From Deltaproteobacteria bacterium (GTDB lineage Bacteria; Desulfobacterota; Desulfobulbia; Desulfobulbales; Desulfurivibrionaceae), in assembly GCA_026388695.1 (NCBI GenBank), contig JAPLJH010000019.1:1-64000 (forward strand): 64,000 nt of DNA, in the 5' to 3' direction. Of this stretch, positions 45,978-57,870 are shown in pieces. The stretch's first letter is position 1. Each line of letters begins with the position of its first letter. Under the pieces are notes generated by a model that was not told the origin of the DNA, made no database searches, and was given only the letters and a program-made list of their open reading frames with translations. The position numbers were made by a program, and so were the translations under genes.

Positions 45978-47297
45978 ATGAAAACCCAACTGGAACTGGC
46001 CCGTGACGGTATCATCACCGAACCTATGCAACAGGTGGCAGCAAACGAAGGCTTCAGCGGCGAGGCGATCCGCGGTCTGGTGGCGAAAGGGGAGATCGTC
46101 ATCCCTTGCAACCCCAACCGTCCCGGGCAAAAGGCGGTGGGCATCGGCACCGGTCTGCGGGCCAAGGTCAACGCCTCCATCGGCACCTCCTCAGACATCG
46201 CCGACCTCGACCTTGAAATCCGCAAGGCCTGCGTAGCGGAGGAAGAGCAGGCCGACACCCTGATGGAGCTTTCCACCGGCGGCGATCTTAACCGCATCCG
46301 CAAAGAGATCCTCGCCGCCACCACCCTGCCGGTGGGCAATGTCCCGCTCTACCAGGCCTTTTCCGAGGCGAGCAAGAAATACCACAACCCAAACAAGCTC
46401 GACCCGGAATATCTCTTTGAGCTCATCGAACGGCAGCTTGCCGACGGCCTCTCCTTCATGGCCATCCACTGCGGCATCAACCGCTTCAGCATCGAACGGC
46501 TCCGCAAACAGGGCTACCGCTACGGCGGGTTGGTCTCGAAAGGCGGCACCTTCATGGTCTCCTGGATGGAGCACCACCACAAAGAAAATCCGCTTTACGA
46601 GCAGTTCGACCGGGTCTGCGCCCTGATGAAAAAGTATGATTCGGTGCTGTCGCTGGGTAACGGCATCCGGGCAGGGGCCATCCACGACAGCCATGACCGC
46701 GCCCAGATGGCGGAGATGATCATCAACTGCGAACTGGCCGAGATTGCCCGCGACCTGGGCTGTCAGGTGATGGTGGAGGGGCCAGGCCATGTGCCGCTGG
46801 ATGAGATTGAGGGCAACATCATGCTGGAAAAACGGATGAGCGGCAAGGCGCCCTACTATATACTGGGGCCGCTGCCCGCCGATACCGGCGCCGGTTACGA
46901 CCACATCACCGCCGCCATCGGCGCGGCCCATGCGGTACGCTACGGCGCGGACCTGATCTGCTACATCACCCCGGCCGAGCATCTGGCCCTGCCCAATGAG
47001 GCCGATGTGCGGGAAGGGGTGCGGGCCACAAGACTGGCTGCCCGAATCGGCGACCTGGCCCGCTACCCGGAACGGCGTGAGCAGGAGAAGCAGATGGCTA
47101 TCGCCCGCCGCGATACCAACTGGGACCGGCAGATGGAGCTGATGATGTTCCCGGAGGCAGCCCGAAAAATCCGGGAGAGCCGCACCCCGGAAAACAGCCG
47201 GACTTGTACGATGTGTGGGGATTTCTGCGCCATGGAGCGCGGCATCTCACTCTTCAAAGATGATATCCGTGGCGACAAGTGTGGCTGCCAGGAGTAA
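45978..47297 (+). CDS. bzaF: ThiC-family radical SAM enzyme; probable 5-hydroxybenzimidazole synthase BzaF
   Basis: ThiC-family MKTQLELARDGIITEPMQQVAANEG...C-terminal CTMCGDFCAM cluster motif; SLGNGIRAGAI in place of ThiC SLGDGLRPG; preceded by a cobalamin riboswitch. Confidence 0.75.
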   Translation: MKTQLELARDGIITEPMQQVAANEGFSGEAIRGLVAKGEIVIPCNPNRPGQKAVGIGTGLRAKVNASIGTSSDIADLDLEIRKACVAEEEQADTLMELSTGGDLNRIRKEILAATTLPVGNVPLYQAFSEASKKYHNPNKLDPEYLFELIERQLADGLSFMAIHCGINRFSIERLRKQGYRYGGLVSKGGTFMVSWMEHHHKENPLYEQFDRVCALMKKYDSVLSLGNGIRAGAIHDSHDRAQMAEMIINCELAEIARDLGCQVMVEGPGHVPLDEIEGNIMLEKRMSGKAPYYILGPLPADTGAGYDHITAAIGAAHAVRYGADLICYITPAEHLALPNEADVREGVRATRLAARIGDLARYPERREQEKQMAIARRDTNWDRQMELMMFPEAARKIRESRTPENSRTCTMCGDFCAMERGISLFKDDIRGDKCGCQE

Positions 47298-47372
47298 CCA
47301 CGTTTTGCTTTTCTTTCTCCCGCCTTCTTGTGTCCTGCAGAGGAGACAAGAAGGCGTTTTCAAGCCATCTTC

Positions 47373-47966
47373 TTACAATCTGGGCGGGCCCAACAGGATC
47401 ATATCGGCGATGGTCTTTTTGACCTTGGGCAACTCGCCCTGAAGCGGACCCAACAGCTCCTGCTCCAGTGCGGCGAGCTCCCGGAACAGTGGCGCCCGCT
47501 CCACCATGGGCACCACCTGCCGATCCCCCACGATCTCCTGGCAACGGAAGCAGCCGGGAAATTTTTTTATCTGGCCATTGGGATAGGTGAGGCTGGACGG
47601 CACCCCATGCATCCGGCAGATCATCAGCCGATGCAAATAGAGACCGCAACGCCCTTCTTCGTTGAGCGGGCACATGACTTGCGGACGTTCGCCCCTGGCC
47701 AGCGCCCTCTCGCAGGCGGCGGCATACTCGGCTGCCCGATTTTCCATGCCCTTGCGACGTTCCGGCTCTAGCTCCTGCAACCCCACCCAGAGATAAGACC
47801 ACTCCACATAGGTATGGTGCTGAAAATAGGAGTCGCAGCAGTTGTCCGGGCAGCCGTCGCAGGTAAAGTCCAGCTGTTTGGCCACGATGTCGTAGGCCTG
47901 TTCCATACGGTCGTACAGATCGGCTATTTTCGCGGCAAGTTCCGGTTGCAGAATCGAGGCTTCCAT
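47373..47966 (-). CDS. YkgJ-like cysteine-cluster protein
   Basis: FTCDGCPDNCCDSYF...MCPLNEEGRCGLYLHRLMICRMHG...FPGCFRC. Confidence 0.7.
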   Translation of the reverse strand: MEASILQPELAAKIADLYDRMEQAYDIVAKQLDFTCDGCPDNCCDSYFQHHTYVEWSYLWVGLQELEPERRKGMENRAAEYAAACERALARGERPQVMCPLNEEGRCGLYLHRLMICRMHGVPSSLTYPNGQIKKFPGCFRCQEIVGDRQVVPMVERAPLFRELAALEQELLGPLQGELPKVKKTIADMILLGPPRL

Positions 47967-48038
47967 GATCAATTGTCCTTGTTGTGTTGAAAAAAACAAT
48001 CTACCCGAAAATAATCATTCCTTCAAAGACATCCGCCC

Positions 48039-49391
48039 ATGACCTCTCTTCTTCCCTGCTTCAAGGCCTACGACATCCGGGGCCGAGTGCCAGATGAACT
48101 GAACGTTGCCCTGGCCTTTAACATCGGCCAGGCATACAGCGCCCAATTTGCCCCGAAAAAAGTGGCCATCGGCCACGACATCCGCCTCTCCAGCCCTGCC
48201 CTGGCTAAGGCGTTGACCGATGGCTTTCTCGCGGCCGGGGTAGATGTGGTGGACTTAGGGCTTTGCGGCACCGAGGAGATCTACTTCGCCGCCTTCCATC
48301 TTGAGGTGGACGGCGGGGTTATTGTCACCGCCAGCCATAATCCGGCGGATTACAATGGCATGAAGCTGGTGCGCCAGGGGGCCAGGCCCATCTCCGGGGA
48401 CACCGGCCTGAGGGAGATCGAGCGGTTGGCCACGGCAGGCCATCGCCTCACCGCCGACAAACCTGGTGTTCTGACCCAGATGGACAACAAGCCCGCCTAC
48501 CTTGAACACCTGCTGGGCTATATCAACAAAAAAACTCTGAAACCGCTCAAGATCGTGGCCAACCCCGGCAACGGCTGCGCCGGCGCGGTGATCGATCGCC
48601 TGGCCGCGCACCTGCCCTTTGAATTTATTAAATTACAGTGGGAGCCGGACGGCTCCTTCCCCAACGGGGTGCCCAATCCGTTGCTTCCGGAAAACCGAGA
48701 GGTCACGGCCAACGCGGTTCGGGAACATGGCGCAGATTTCGGCCTTGCCTGGGACGGCGATTTTGACCGCTGCTTTTTCTTTGACGAACAGGGCGGCTTT
48801 ATCGAGGGCTACTACCTGGTCGGCCTGTTGGCCCAGGCCATGCTGTCCAAGCATCCGGGGGCGAAGATCATCCACGACCCACGTTTGGTGTGGAACACCC
48901 AGGAGATCGTCCGGCAGGCGGGCGGTATCCCCGTGCTGAGCAAGACCGGCCACGCCTTCATCAAGGAGCGGATGCGCGCCGAGGATGCGGTATACGGCGG
49001 CGAGATGAGCGCCCACCATTACTTCCGCGATTTTGCCTACTGCGACTCTGGCATGATCCCCTGGCTGCTGGTCGCCCAGATTTTGAGCACGTCCGGCCTG
49101 CCCCTTTCGCAACTGGTACGGGAACGCCAGGCTGCCTTTCCGGTGAGCGGTGAAATCAACAACCGGGTGGAGGATTCGGCGGCGGTGATTGCCAGGGTGG
49201 AGGCATTTTATGCCGAAACAACGGGGGAAAAAGATTACACCGATGGCCTGAGCTTTACCGCAGAGAACTTCCGTTTCAACATCCGCAGCTCGAACACCGA
49301 GACGGTCCTGCGGCTCAATGTGGAAAGCAAGGGGGATGCCGCGCTCTTGGCAGCAAAAACCACGGAGCTTCTGTCCCTGATCCGGGGTTGA
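48039..49391 (+). CDS. Phosphomannomutase/phosphoglucomutase
   Basis: [16 protein letters not shown]...[20 protein letters not shown]...[15 protein letters not shown]...[16 protein letters not shown]. Confidence 0.94.
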   Translation: MTSLLPCFKAYDIRGRVPDELNVALAFNIGQAYSAQFAPKKVAIGHDIRLSSPALAKALTDGFLAAGVDVVDLGLCGTEEIYFAAFHLEVDGGVIVTASHNPADYNGMKLVRQGARPISGDTGLREIERLATAGHRLTADKPGVLTQMDNKPAYLEHLLGYINKKTLKPLKIVANPGNGCAGAVIDRLAAHLPFEFIKLQWEPDGSFPNGVPNPLLPENREVTANAVREHGADFGLAWDGDFDRCFFFDEQGGFIEGYYLVGLLAQAMLSKHPGAKIIHDPRLVWNTQEIVRQAGGIPVLSKTGHAFIKERMRAEDAVYGGEMSAHHYFRDFAYCDSGMIPWLLVAQILSTSGLPLSQLVRERQAAFPVSGEINNRVEDSAAVIARVEAFYAETTGEKDYTDGLSFTAENFRFNIRSSNTETVLRLNVESKGDAALLAAKTTELLSLIRG

Positions 49392-49630
49392 GGCGGATTT
49401 GCCAGGAAGGTGAGGTCTGTGAAACCGGTGTCCAGTTTTTTAGAGCCTCCCGGAATTACTGGATACCGGCTTCCCCCGGTATGACGGAAAACATATTCGA
49501 CACGATTTTTTCAAGGTTCCCTCAAGAATATAAGTTCATACGCAGCCATATATTGGCTATAATGTTTGATAGGCTCATTGTTGTGCTGAAAAATTGCCGC
49601 TGTGAAACTAAAAAACTAGAGGGGGGAAAA

Positions 49631-50032
49631 ATGAAAACGAAATTGTATCTGATCTTCGGTGTGTTGGTGCTCTTTTTCGGAAATGCAACTTTCTCTTTTG
49701 CCACAGCCCCCAAACGCCTGGATATGGGGACAGGGATGTGCCGGGAGCTGAATTTTAACAACAGCGGCTGGGTGAGCGAGGGTCATGCCATCTTCAAAAA
49801 TAATTGCAAATCTTGCCACCGCCGTGGAAATGACAAGGGAGCGCGTTTTTTGGAAGCGGAGTCCACAACTTCGGAAGGATGGAACCGGGTTTTTTACCGG
49901 AGAGTTGCCAAGTGCGCCAAGGACGGCTCCTGGGGAACGTTGACCACGGAGCAGATTCTGAAGTTGAATGACTACCTCTTCTGGAATGCTTACGGCACCT
50001 ATGATGCCCGCACAGCTGAACGCTGTGGTTGA
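49631..50032 (+). CDS. Small periplasmic c-type cytochrome (single heme)
   Basis: Signal peptide; GHAIFKNNCKSCHRRGNDKGARFL (CxxCH); start trimmed to an ATG after GGGGGGAAAA. Confidence 0.82.
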   Translation: MKTKLYLIFGVLVLFFGNATFSFATAPKRLDMGTGMCRELNFNNSGWVSEGHAIFKNNCKSCHRRGNDKGARFLEAESTTSEGWNRVFYRRVAKCAKDGSWGTLTTEQILKLNDYLFWNAYGTYDARTAERCG

Positions 50033-50085
50033 TGATCTCTTCTTTCCCCGGTCGGGGAAAATGAACTCGGACGCTGCCTGAAAAT

Positions 50086-50113
50086 GAAAAGCCCTCCTTT
50101 TGGAGGGCTTTTC
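50086..50113. terminator. Intrinsic terminator hairpin
   Basis: GAAAAGCCCTCC-TTTT-GGAGGGCTTTTC. Confidence 0.8.
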
Positions 50114-50177
50114 ATTTCGCTACTAATTTATTTTTTTAAAATAACCCCGTCCCATCTCTTGCTGACCCTGCCATTTT

Positions 50178-50369
50178 TCAATTGGCGGTCACCATCGCCA
50201 AAAAGCCATGCACGCTTGCCGTGACCACAAGCACCATGCCAACCTTGCGGTGGATGCCACTTTTCACCTGGATCCAATGTCGGCCGGAAAACAGCTGGAA
50301 CATGAGCAGCATGAAATTGATCGCCCCAAGAATCTGCACCAGGGACATTCCGCCTATCCGCATAATCAC
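50178..50369 (-). CDS. Small two-TM hypothetical protein
   Basis: SLVQILGAINFMLLMFQLFSG...VGMVLVVTASVHGFLAMV; directly downstream of the 50385-50753 gene. Confidence 0.5.
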   Translation of the reverse strand: MIMRIGGMSLVQILGAINFMLLMFQLFSGRHWIQVKSGIHRKVGMVLVVTASVHGFLAMVTAN

Positions 50370-50384
50370 CCCCCCTCCCTCAAC

Positions 50385-50753
50385 CTATTGCAGGCCCACC
50401 GTCGCCGTTGCTGTATTGCTGCTGCCGTGCATATTACAGAAGGCTGCCGATTCAAGAGTGATCGGTCCGGTCAGCACGTACTCAAAGGTGCGGCTGAACT
50501 CGGCCCCCTCCGGAAGATTCATCCCGCTGAACTCCCAGCGGGCCGCTTCCTGACCATTGATGATGAGGTTCACCATTTTGGTGTGATGGAAAAAATTGTT
50601 GGCGCTATGCGTGACAAAAAGGGTGATTTTGATCTTCTCCCCTTGCGCCGCATTCGCCGGAGCTTCCAGACGGACAGCCGACTTGTTGGCCAAGGCCGAA
50701 CCCGCGCTCAGAAAAAGCAGAGCGATTACCATCAGCAGCACAATTTTTTTCAT
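50385..50753 (-). CDS. Secreted desulfoferrodoxin/superoxide reductase-like domain protein
   Basis: Signal peptide; KIKITLFVTHSANNFFHHTKMVNLIINGQ...ITLESAAFCNMHGSS, resembling the SOR ...YCNxHG... pattern. Confidence 0.5.
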   Translation of the reverse strand: MKKIVLLMVIALLFLSAGSALANKSAVRLEAPANAAQGEKIKITLFVTHSANNFFHHTKMVNLIINGQEAARWEFSGMNLPEGAEFSRTFEYVLTGPITLESAAFCNMHGSSNTATATVGLQ

Positions 50754-50812
50754 GGTGCTTCCTCCTGTATGCCTTGTTGAAAAAAAGCCCTTACCGTTTC
50801 ATTTTCAGTATA

Positions 50813-53044
<2,232 letters not shown>

Positions 53045-53305
53045 ATTTTTTCCTTCGTTTTTTTATGCCTGAATCGACAATGCTGTGTTTTCTTAAAAAA
53101 GGCCCCTTGGGAGCGAGGAAACAGGTGCGCAAACAGCGCCAGAAAGTCCAAAGGATTAGCACATACCGGTTGGGATTGCAAATAGCATCTTGTCTGGCTC
53201 CAGCCCATTTTCCCCCGCAGCCCCATGATTTTACTGGTTGCTTTTCCTTGTCTCACCACCATACAATGGGGCATCTCATCCACCAAAATTTGGGAGACCA
53301 TCTTC

Positions 53306-53755
53306 ATGGGCGAATTTGCCTGGAGCGCCAAATACAGCATCGACAATGCGCAGATCGACGCTGAGCACCAGAGGCTGATCGAGCTGGCCAACGATGTCGC
53401 CACCTTTGCCGGGAGCGGAGAAAAACTTCCTCGGATCAAGGGGGCTATCATCGCGCTCTACGACTATGTGAAAACCCATTTCCAGCACGAAGAAGAATAC
53501 ATGCTCCAACTTGGCTACCTACAGTATGAAGAACACAAAAAGCTGCACGAAGGGATCATCGCCGAGATGAACGCCATCATGAAACACAGCGGCAATCTGG
53601 ATACGCTGGTGTACAAATTCAAACGGCTCATGAACGCCTGGGTGCTGGAACATATCCTGACCGAGGATTCCCGCATAGCCCCAGCCAAAAAGCCGGAAGA
53701 AACCACGGATCAAAAACCGAGCGAAGCCAACGGCACCGCAGTCAAAACGGAGTAG
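53306..53755 (+). CDS. Bacteriohemerythrin
   Basis: FAWSAKYSIDNAQIDAEHQRLIELAND...THFQHEEEYMLQLGYLQYEEHKKLHEGI...WVLEHILTEDSRIA. Confidence 0.95.
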   Translation: MGEFAWSAKYSIDNAQIDAEHQRLIELANDVATFAGSGEKLPRIKGAIIALYDYVKTHFQHEEEYMLQLGYLQYEEHKKLHEGIIAEMNAIMKHSGNLDTLVYKFKRLMNAWVLEHILTEDSRIAPAKKPEETTDQKPSEANGTAVKTE

Positions 53756-53796
53756 ATTTCCCGCTTCCTTACAACACAAAATCGGAACATCCAACC

Positions 53797-54192
53797 ATGA
53801 GCAACCTGCCCAAAACCGTATCCCCCTTTGTCATTTACCTGTTTCTGGTGATCGGCCTGTTGTCCGCCGTCTCCTTCCGGCTGCTGAACATCATCAACAC
53901 CTTCACCCCCTCCCTGTTCCGGCCGGTCTGGTATTTCGGGGTCATCGGCTACATCTTCTTTTTCGCCTACCGCTACCATATCTCTGAGAAACGCAAAAAC
54001 GCCATCCGCACCAACCGACTCCTGGAAAAGATTCAGGGCACCGGCGAGATCAGCAGCGAAGACCGGGCGCTCATCACCTATGTGCTCACCTCCATCATCA
54101 AATCCAAGGAAAACCTCAACTACCTGTTCATCTTCGTCCTGTCCATTGCCGCGGTGGCCGTGGACATCCTACTCGCCCTTCAGGGACATTGA
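53797..54192 (+). CDS. Hypothetical membrane protein
   Basis: Three hydrophobic segments; 131 aa. Confidence 0.65.
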   Translation: MSNLPKTVSPFVIYLFLVIGLLSAVSFRLLNIINTFTPSLFRPVWYFGVIGYIFFFAYRYHISEKRKNAIRTNRLLEKIQGTGEISSEDRALITYVLTSIIKSKENLNYLFIFVLSIAAVAVDILLALQGH

Positions 54193-54330
54193 CGGAATAC
54201 CGAGTACTCTGTATTCTATCCCCAGATCGGGACGCAAGCGCCAAACATCTTGATGTTTACGCTTTTTCCATTATAAAAAGGCGTTGCTGCCCAGTAGATC
54301 AATCTTACGGATATTGGATACCGAAACGCC

Positions 54331-56034
54331 ATGAAAACGATTCTGGTGGTGGACAACCACCCTGTTGTCTTGAAACTGTTGGTGGAATTCCTGAAAAGGC
54401 AGGGCCACGGGGTGATCACCGCCGAGGATGGGCTTGCGGCCCTGGAAATTCTCAAAAAGGTGAAGCCGGACATCATTTTTACCGACCTGATCATGCCCAA
54501 CATCAATGGGGAAAAACTCTGCCAGGTTATCCGCAGCCGACCCGAGCTGAAAAATCTCCACATCATCATCTACTCGGCCACGGTGCTTGAGGATGAAACC
54601 AATATCCTCCGCCTCGGGGCCGATGTCTGCATCGCCAAGGGTCCGTTCAAGAACACCGAGGAGCATATCACCCGGGTCATCGAGCATATCGACAACGGCA
54701 CCATCCATGAACTGAAGGGCAAGATCCTCGGCGGCGAAGACCTGTACAAGCGGCATGTCACCTCGGAGCTGCTGTTTTCCAAACGGCATTATGAGGTTAT
54801 CTTCAACAGCATGCCCGAGGGGGTGGTGGAATTCACCCTAGACGGCAAGATTTTTCATGTCAACGCCGCCGCCCTTGCTTTGTGCGGCCTGCGGGAAGAA
54901 CACCTGCTGGCCTCCAGCTTTTTTGATCTTTTCAGCGGGGAAGACCGGGAACGGTTGCGCGCCCTGCTACACACCCCTGACCCCAGCACGGCAATCATCG
55001 ACGAAACCGCACCCATCCTGCTCAACGGCAAAATGGTCACCATCCATTTTCTCCCCAGCAACGATGACGCCCACGCCTTTGTCATCGCCATCATGCGGGA
55101 TCTTACCGATAAGATCACAACGGCACGGGAGCTTGAAATGCTCCGTCGCCAGCAGGAACGCATCCTCAATGCGGTTGGCGAAGGAATCTTCGGCCTGAAT
55201 CCCGGCGGGCACATCACCTTTGTCAACCCCGCCGCCCTTACCATGCTTGGCTATGAACACCATGAACTGGTGGGCTCTAGCCTGCAGGAGATCGTCCACG
55301 GCTGCAAGCCGGAGGGAGACTCGTGCCCCGAAAATGAGTGTCCGATCTGCGCGGCCGGCCAGGACGGCATTGTTCGGAAAGGCACCGAAACCTTCTGGCG
55401 GAAAAATGGCAGCAGTTTTCCGGTCCGCTACACCTCCACCCCGATTCAGGAAGACTATGAAATCCTGGGCTCGGTGGTCGCCTTCGCCGATATCACCGAA
55501 CGCAAAAAAATGGAAGAAAAGCTGCGGGAATCGGCCATGACCGACGAGCTCACCACCCTTTTCAACCGCCGAGGCTTCATGACCCTGGCCGACAAGCTGA
55601 TCAAAATCAGCGTGCGGGACAAGACTGATCTCCTACTGGTCTATGTGGATTTTGACAACATGAAATGGATCAACGACACCCTGGGACACAGCGTCGGTGA
55701 CCAAGCTCTGGTCGAGGCCGCCACCCTGCTTCAGGATACCTTCCGGCTGGCAGATATTGTTGCCCGGTTGGGCGGGGATGAATTTGTCATCCTCTGTACC
55801 GACAACTCGGCGCTGGGCAACGAGGAAACCATTCTCAACCGCCTGAGCGAAAGTATCGAGCAAACCAACCGACTGGCATCCCGGCAATACCCGTTGTCCC
55901 TCAGTGTCGGTGTGGGCCGCTACGAGCATATGTCCCCCTGCTCCATCGACGAACTACTCCGTCGGGCAGACCTCGCCATGTATGAAAACAAGGAAGAGAA
56001 GAAGTCCCGTCACCAAGACGGCTATAGAATATAG
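54331..56034 (+). CDS. REC-PAS-PAS-GGDEF diguanylate cyclase
   Basis: REC (TILVVDNHPVVLKLL, IIFTDLIMPN), two PAS regions, GGDEF active site RLGGDEFVIL. Confidence 0.92.
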   Translation: MKTILVVDNHPVVLKLLVEFLKRQGHGVITAEDGLAALEILKKVKPDIIFTDLIMPNINGEKLCQVIRSRPELKNLHIIIYSATVLEDETNILRLGADVCIAKGPFKNTEEHITRVIEHIDNGTIHELKGKILGGEDLYKRHVTSELLFSKRHYEVIFNSMPEGVVEFTLDGKIFHVNAAALALCGLREEHLLASSFFDLFSGEDRERLRALLHTPDPSTAIIDETAPILLNGKMVTIHFLPSNDDAHAFVIAIMRDLTDKITTARELEMLRRQQERILNAVGEGIFGLNPGGHITFVNPAALTMLGYEHHELVGSSLQEIVHGCKPEGDSCPENECPICAAGQDGIVRKGTETFWRKNGSSFPVRYTSTPIQEDYEILGSVVAFADITERKKMEEKLRESAMTDELTTLFNRRGFMTLADKLIKISVRDKTDLLLVYVDFDNMKWINDTLGHSVGDQALVEAATLLQDTFRLADIVARLGGDEFVILCTDNSALGNEETILNRLSESIEQTNRLASRQYPLSLSVGVGRYEHMSPCSIDELLRRADLAMYENKEEKKSRHQDGYRI

Positions 56035-56196
56035 CACCAGTAATTATAGTTCCGAGTAGGCCCTCACACCGGTTTCCCCCCGATGTGAGGGCTTATTGCA
56101 AAACCAGCATAAAAAAATCCCAGCTCACTTTTTCCGTTGATTTTCCCCCACGACTCATTATAGTAACAATTATCATTAACCCATTCAAGGTGACTT

Positions 56197-56523
56197 ATGG
56201 ATATTAGTGTTGATAGAAATGTCGTTGAATTCAAGCCGGGCAATGCCCAGGAAACCGCAGCCATGGAACTTCTCTGGCGGGTCATCGTGGATTGCATGCG
56301 GGAGAACAAAAAGCTGGTGCCCATCGGCGAGTACATCCCCACCAAGGAAAATCTGGCCCGCTTTGTCATCGAAGGAATTCCCGGCGGCAAAACCCAGTGG
56401 TCAGACCTCAAAGCGGCAGCGGACGAAACCTATTATTGTTCCGTCTGCAACAAGTACATGGCGGTGAAAAAGGACAGCGAGATCCCGAAATGCTGCGGCA
56501 GAGACATGGAAACCATGGACTGA
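56197..56523 (+). CDS. Hypothetical protein with C-terminal CxxC...CC zinc-ribbon-like site
   Basis: [30 protein letters not shown]; upstream of rubredoxin. Confidence 0.6.
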   Translation: MDISVDRNVVEFKPGNAQETAAMELLWRVIVDCMRENKKLVPIGEYIPTKENLARFVIEGIPGGKTQWSDLKAAADETYYCSVCNKYMAVKKDSEIPKCCGRDMETMD

Positions 56524-56567
56524 TTCGCCCCCCAGAAGGTCTTTTAATCAAAAAGGAGGTCCACATC

Positions 56568-56723
56568 ATGGACAAGTATGAATGCCCCTGCGGTTATGTC
56601 TACGACCCAGAGGAGGGTGATTACGAACACGGCATCGAGGCGGGCACCGCCTTTGGAGATCTGCCAGACGACTGGGTCTGCCCCAAGTGTGGGGCGGAAA
56701 AAGAAAGTTTTTATATGGTGTAA
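56568..56723 (+). CDS. Rubredoxin
   Basis: [61 protein letters not shown]. First Cys motif is CPCGY. Confidence 0.95.
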   Translation: MDKYECPCGYVYDPEEGDYEHGIEAGTAFGDLPDDWVCPKCGAEKESFYMV

Positions 56724-56898
56724 CCACCCCGAGGTGCTTTTCCCCGTCTCACCCCGCCCCCTGGAAACCTCCTCCTCCCTGGTTTTCAGGGGGTATTTTT
56801 TTGCTCGCCTCGTTCCCATGGGGCCGGACTGCTGACAGACGCCCCGGTGTTTTTTAGGATTCCCGCAACCAGCAAAAAACTGTACAATGCGGGGCACC

Positions 56899-57114
56899 AT
56901 GAATATCAACAACGAAGACCAGGCAAAAGAAACGATCATTCTCTGGCAGGCAGACTCCCCACGGGCCCAGCTCAAAAACCTGCGGCTTGCCCGGGAATCC
57001 CTGGAACTCAGCCAGATGTACTATGAGCAGAAAGGCAACGAGCCAGGCATGGCCAGGGCTACCGCCTGCCTGAGCATCATCACCGCCCGCATCAGCGAAA
57101 TTGAAGCCGAGTAG
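56899..57114 (+). CDS. Hypothetical small protein
   Basis: MNINNEDQAKETIILWQADSPRAQLKNLRLARESLELSQMYYEQKG... Confidence 0.5.
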   Translation: MNINNEDQAKETIILWQADSPRAQLKNLRLARESLELSQMYYEQKGNEPGMARATACLSIITARISEIEAE

Positions 57115-57129
57115 GCCGGAGAACGCGCC

Positions 57130-57336
57130 ATGCACACCATTTTTCCCAGCATCGGTCTCATCCTTGCCATTGTCGGGCTTGCCATCTCCGTGGCCTTCTG
57201 GATTCCCAGGCTCTGCAACCGGACCCGGCTTAGGGAGATGCTCGGCTCCAGATACCCCGTGGTCTATGTGGTCTATATTGCCAACGGCCCTCTGCTTTTG
57301 CTGCTTGGCACCATTTTGCTGATCACCTTCCGCTAA
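57130..57336 (+). CDS. Hypothetical small membrane protein
   Basis: Two hydrophobic helices; closely follows the preceding ORF. Confidence 0.5.
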   Translation: MHTIFPSIGLILAIVGLAISVAFWIPRLCNRTRLREMLGSRYPVVYVVYIANGPLLLLLGTILLITFR

Positions 57337-57364
57337 GCCTCACCAACCAAACAAGGATAAAATA

Positions 57365-57859
57365 ATGAGCACCGAAACACCATACGGCTGGAACGCGGCC
57401 TTGGGCATGACCCTACTGGCCAAATTGAAGAGCGACCTCAAGGCTGCCATGCTGAGTAAAAATGAGACGGTGAAGGGCGCCCTACGCATCATCATCAGCG
57501 AATTCCCCACCAAGATCACCGCACCCATCACCCTGGAAAGCGGCAAAAAAAGCACCCGGGCCAAGCGCGACGACGAGATCACCGACGATGACATCATTAG
57601 CTTGATCATGGGGTTGTGCAAATCGGAAAAACAGACCCTGGAGTACAAAAAAGAGGCCAGCTCGGAGTATCTGGAGATCCTGGAATCATACCTGCCCCAG
57701 ATGGCCACGGAAGCGGAGATCACCGCCTGGGCCAAGGAAAACATCGACCTCTCCCAGTTCAAGAGCGCCATGCAGGCCATGGGCCCGATCATGAAGCATT
57801 TCGGCAAGAGTGCGGACGGCAATGTGGTGAAAAAGGTGCTGGCTGGTATGGCGGGGTAA
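57365..57859 (+). CDS. GatB/YqeY domain protein
   Basis: LLAKLKSDLKAAMLSKNETVKGALRIIISEF...YLEILESYLPQMATEAEITAW...MGPIMKHFGKSADGNVVKKVL. Confidence 0.9.
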   Translation: MSTETPYGWNAALGMTLLAKLKSDLKAAMLSKNETVKGALRIIISEFPTKITAPITLESGKKSTRAKRDDEITDDDIISLIMGLCKSEKQTLEYKKEASSEYLEILESYLPQMATEAEITAWAKENIDLSQFKSAMQAMGPIMKHFGKSADGNVVKKVLAGMAG

Positions 57860-57870
57860 GGGTGCGCTGA

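Noticed and set aside
49440-49500. Dispersed repeat GGATACCGGCTTCCCCCGGTATGACGG
   Set aside because: Resembles common dispersed intergenic repeats, but only one copy was noticed in this window, so not listed as a feature.
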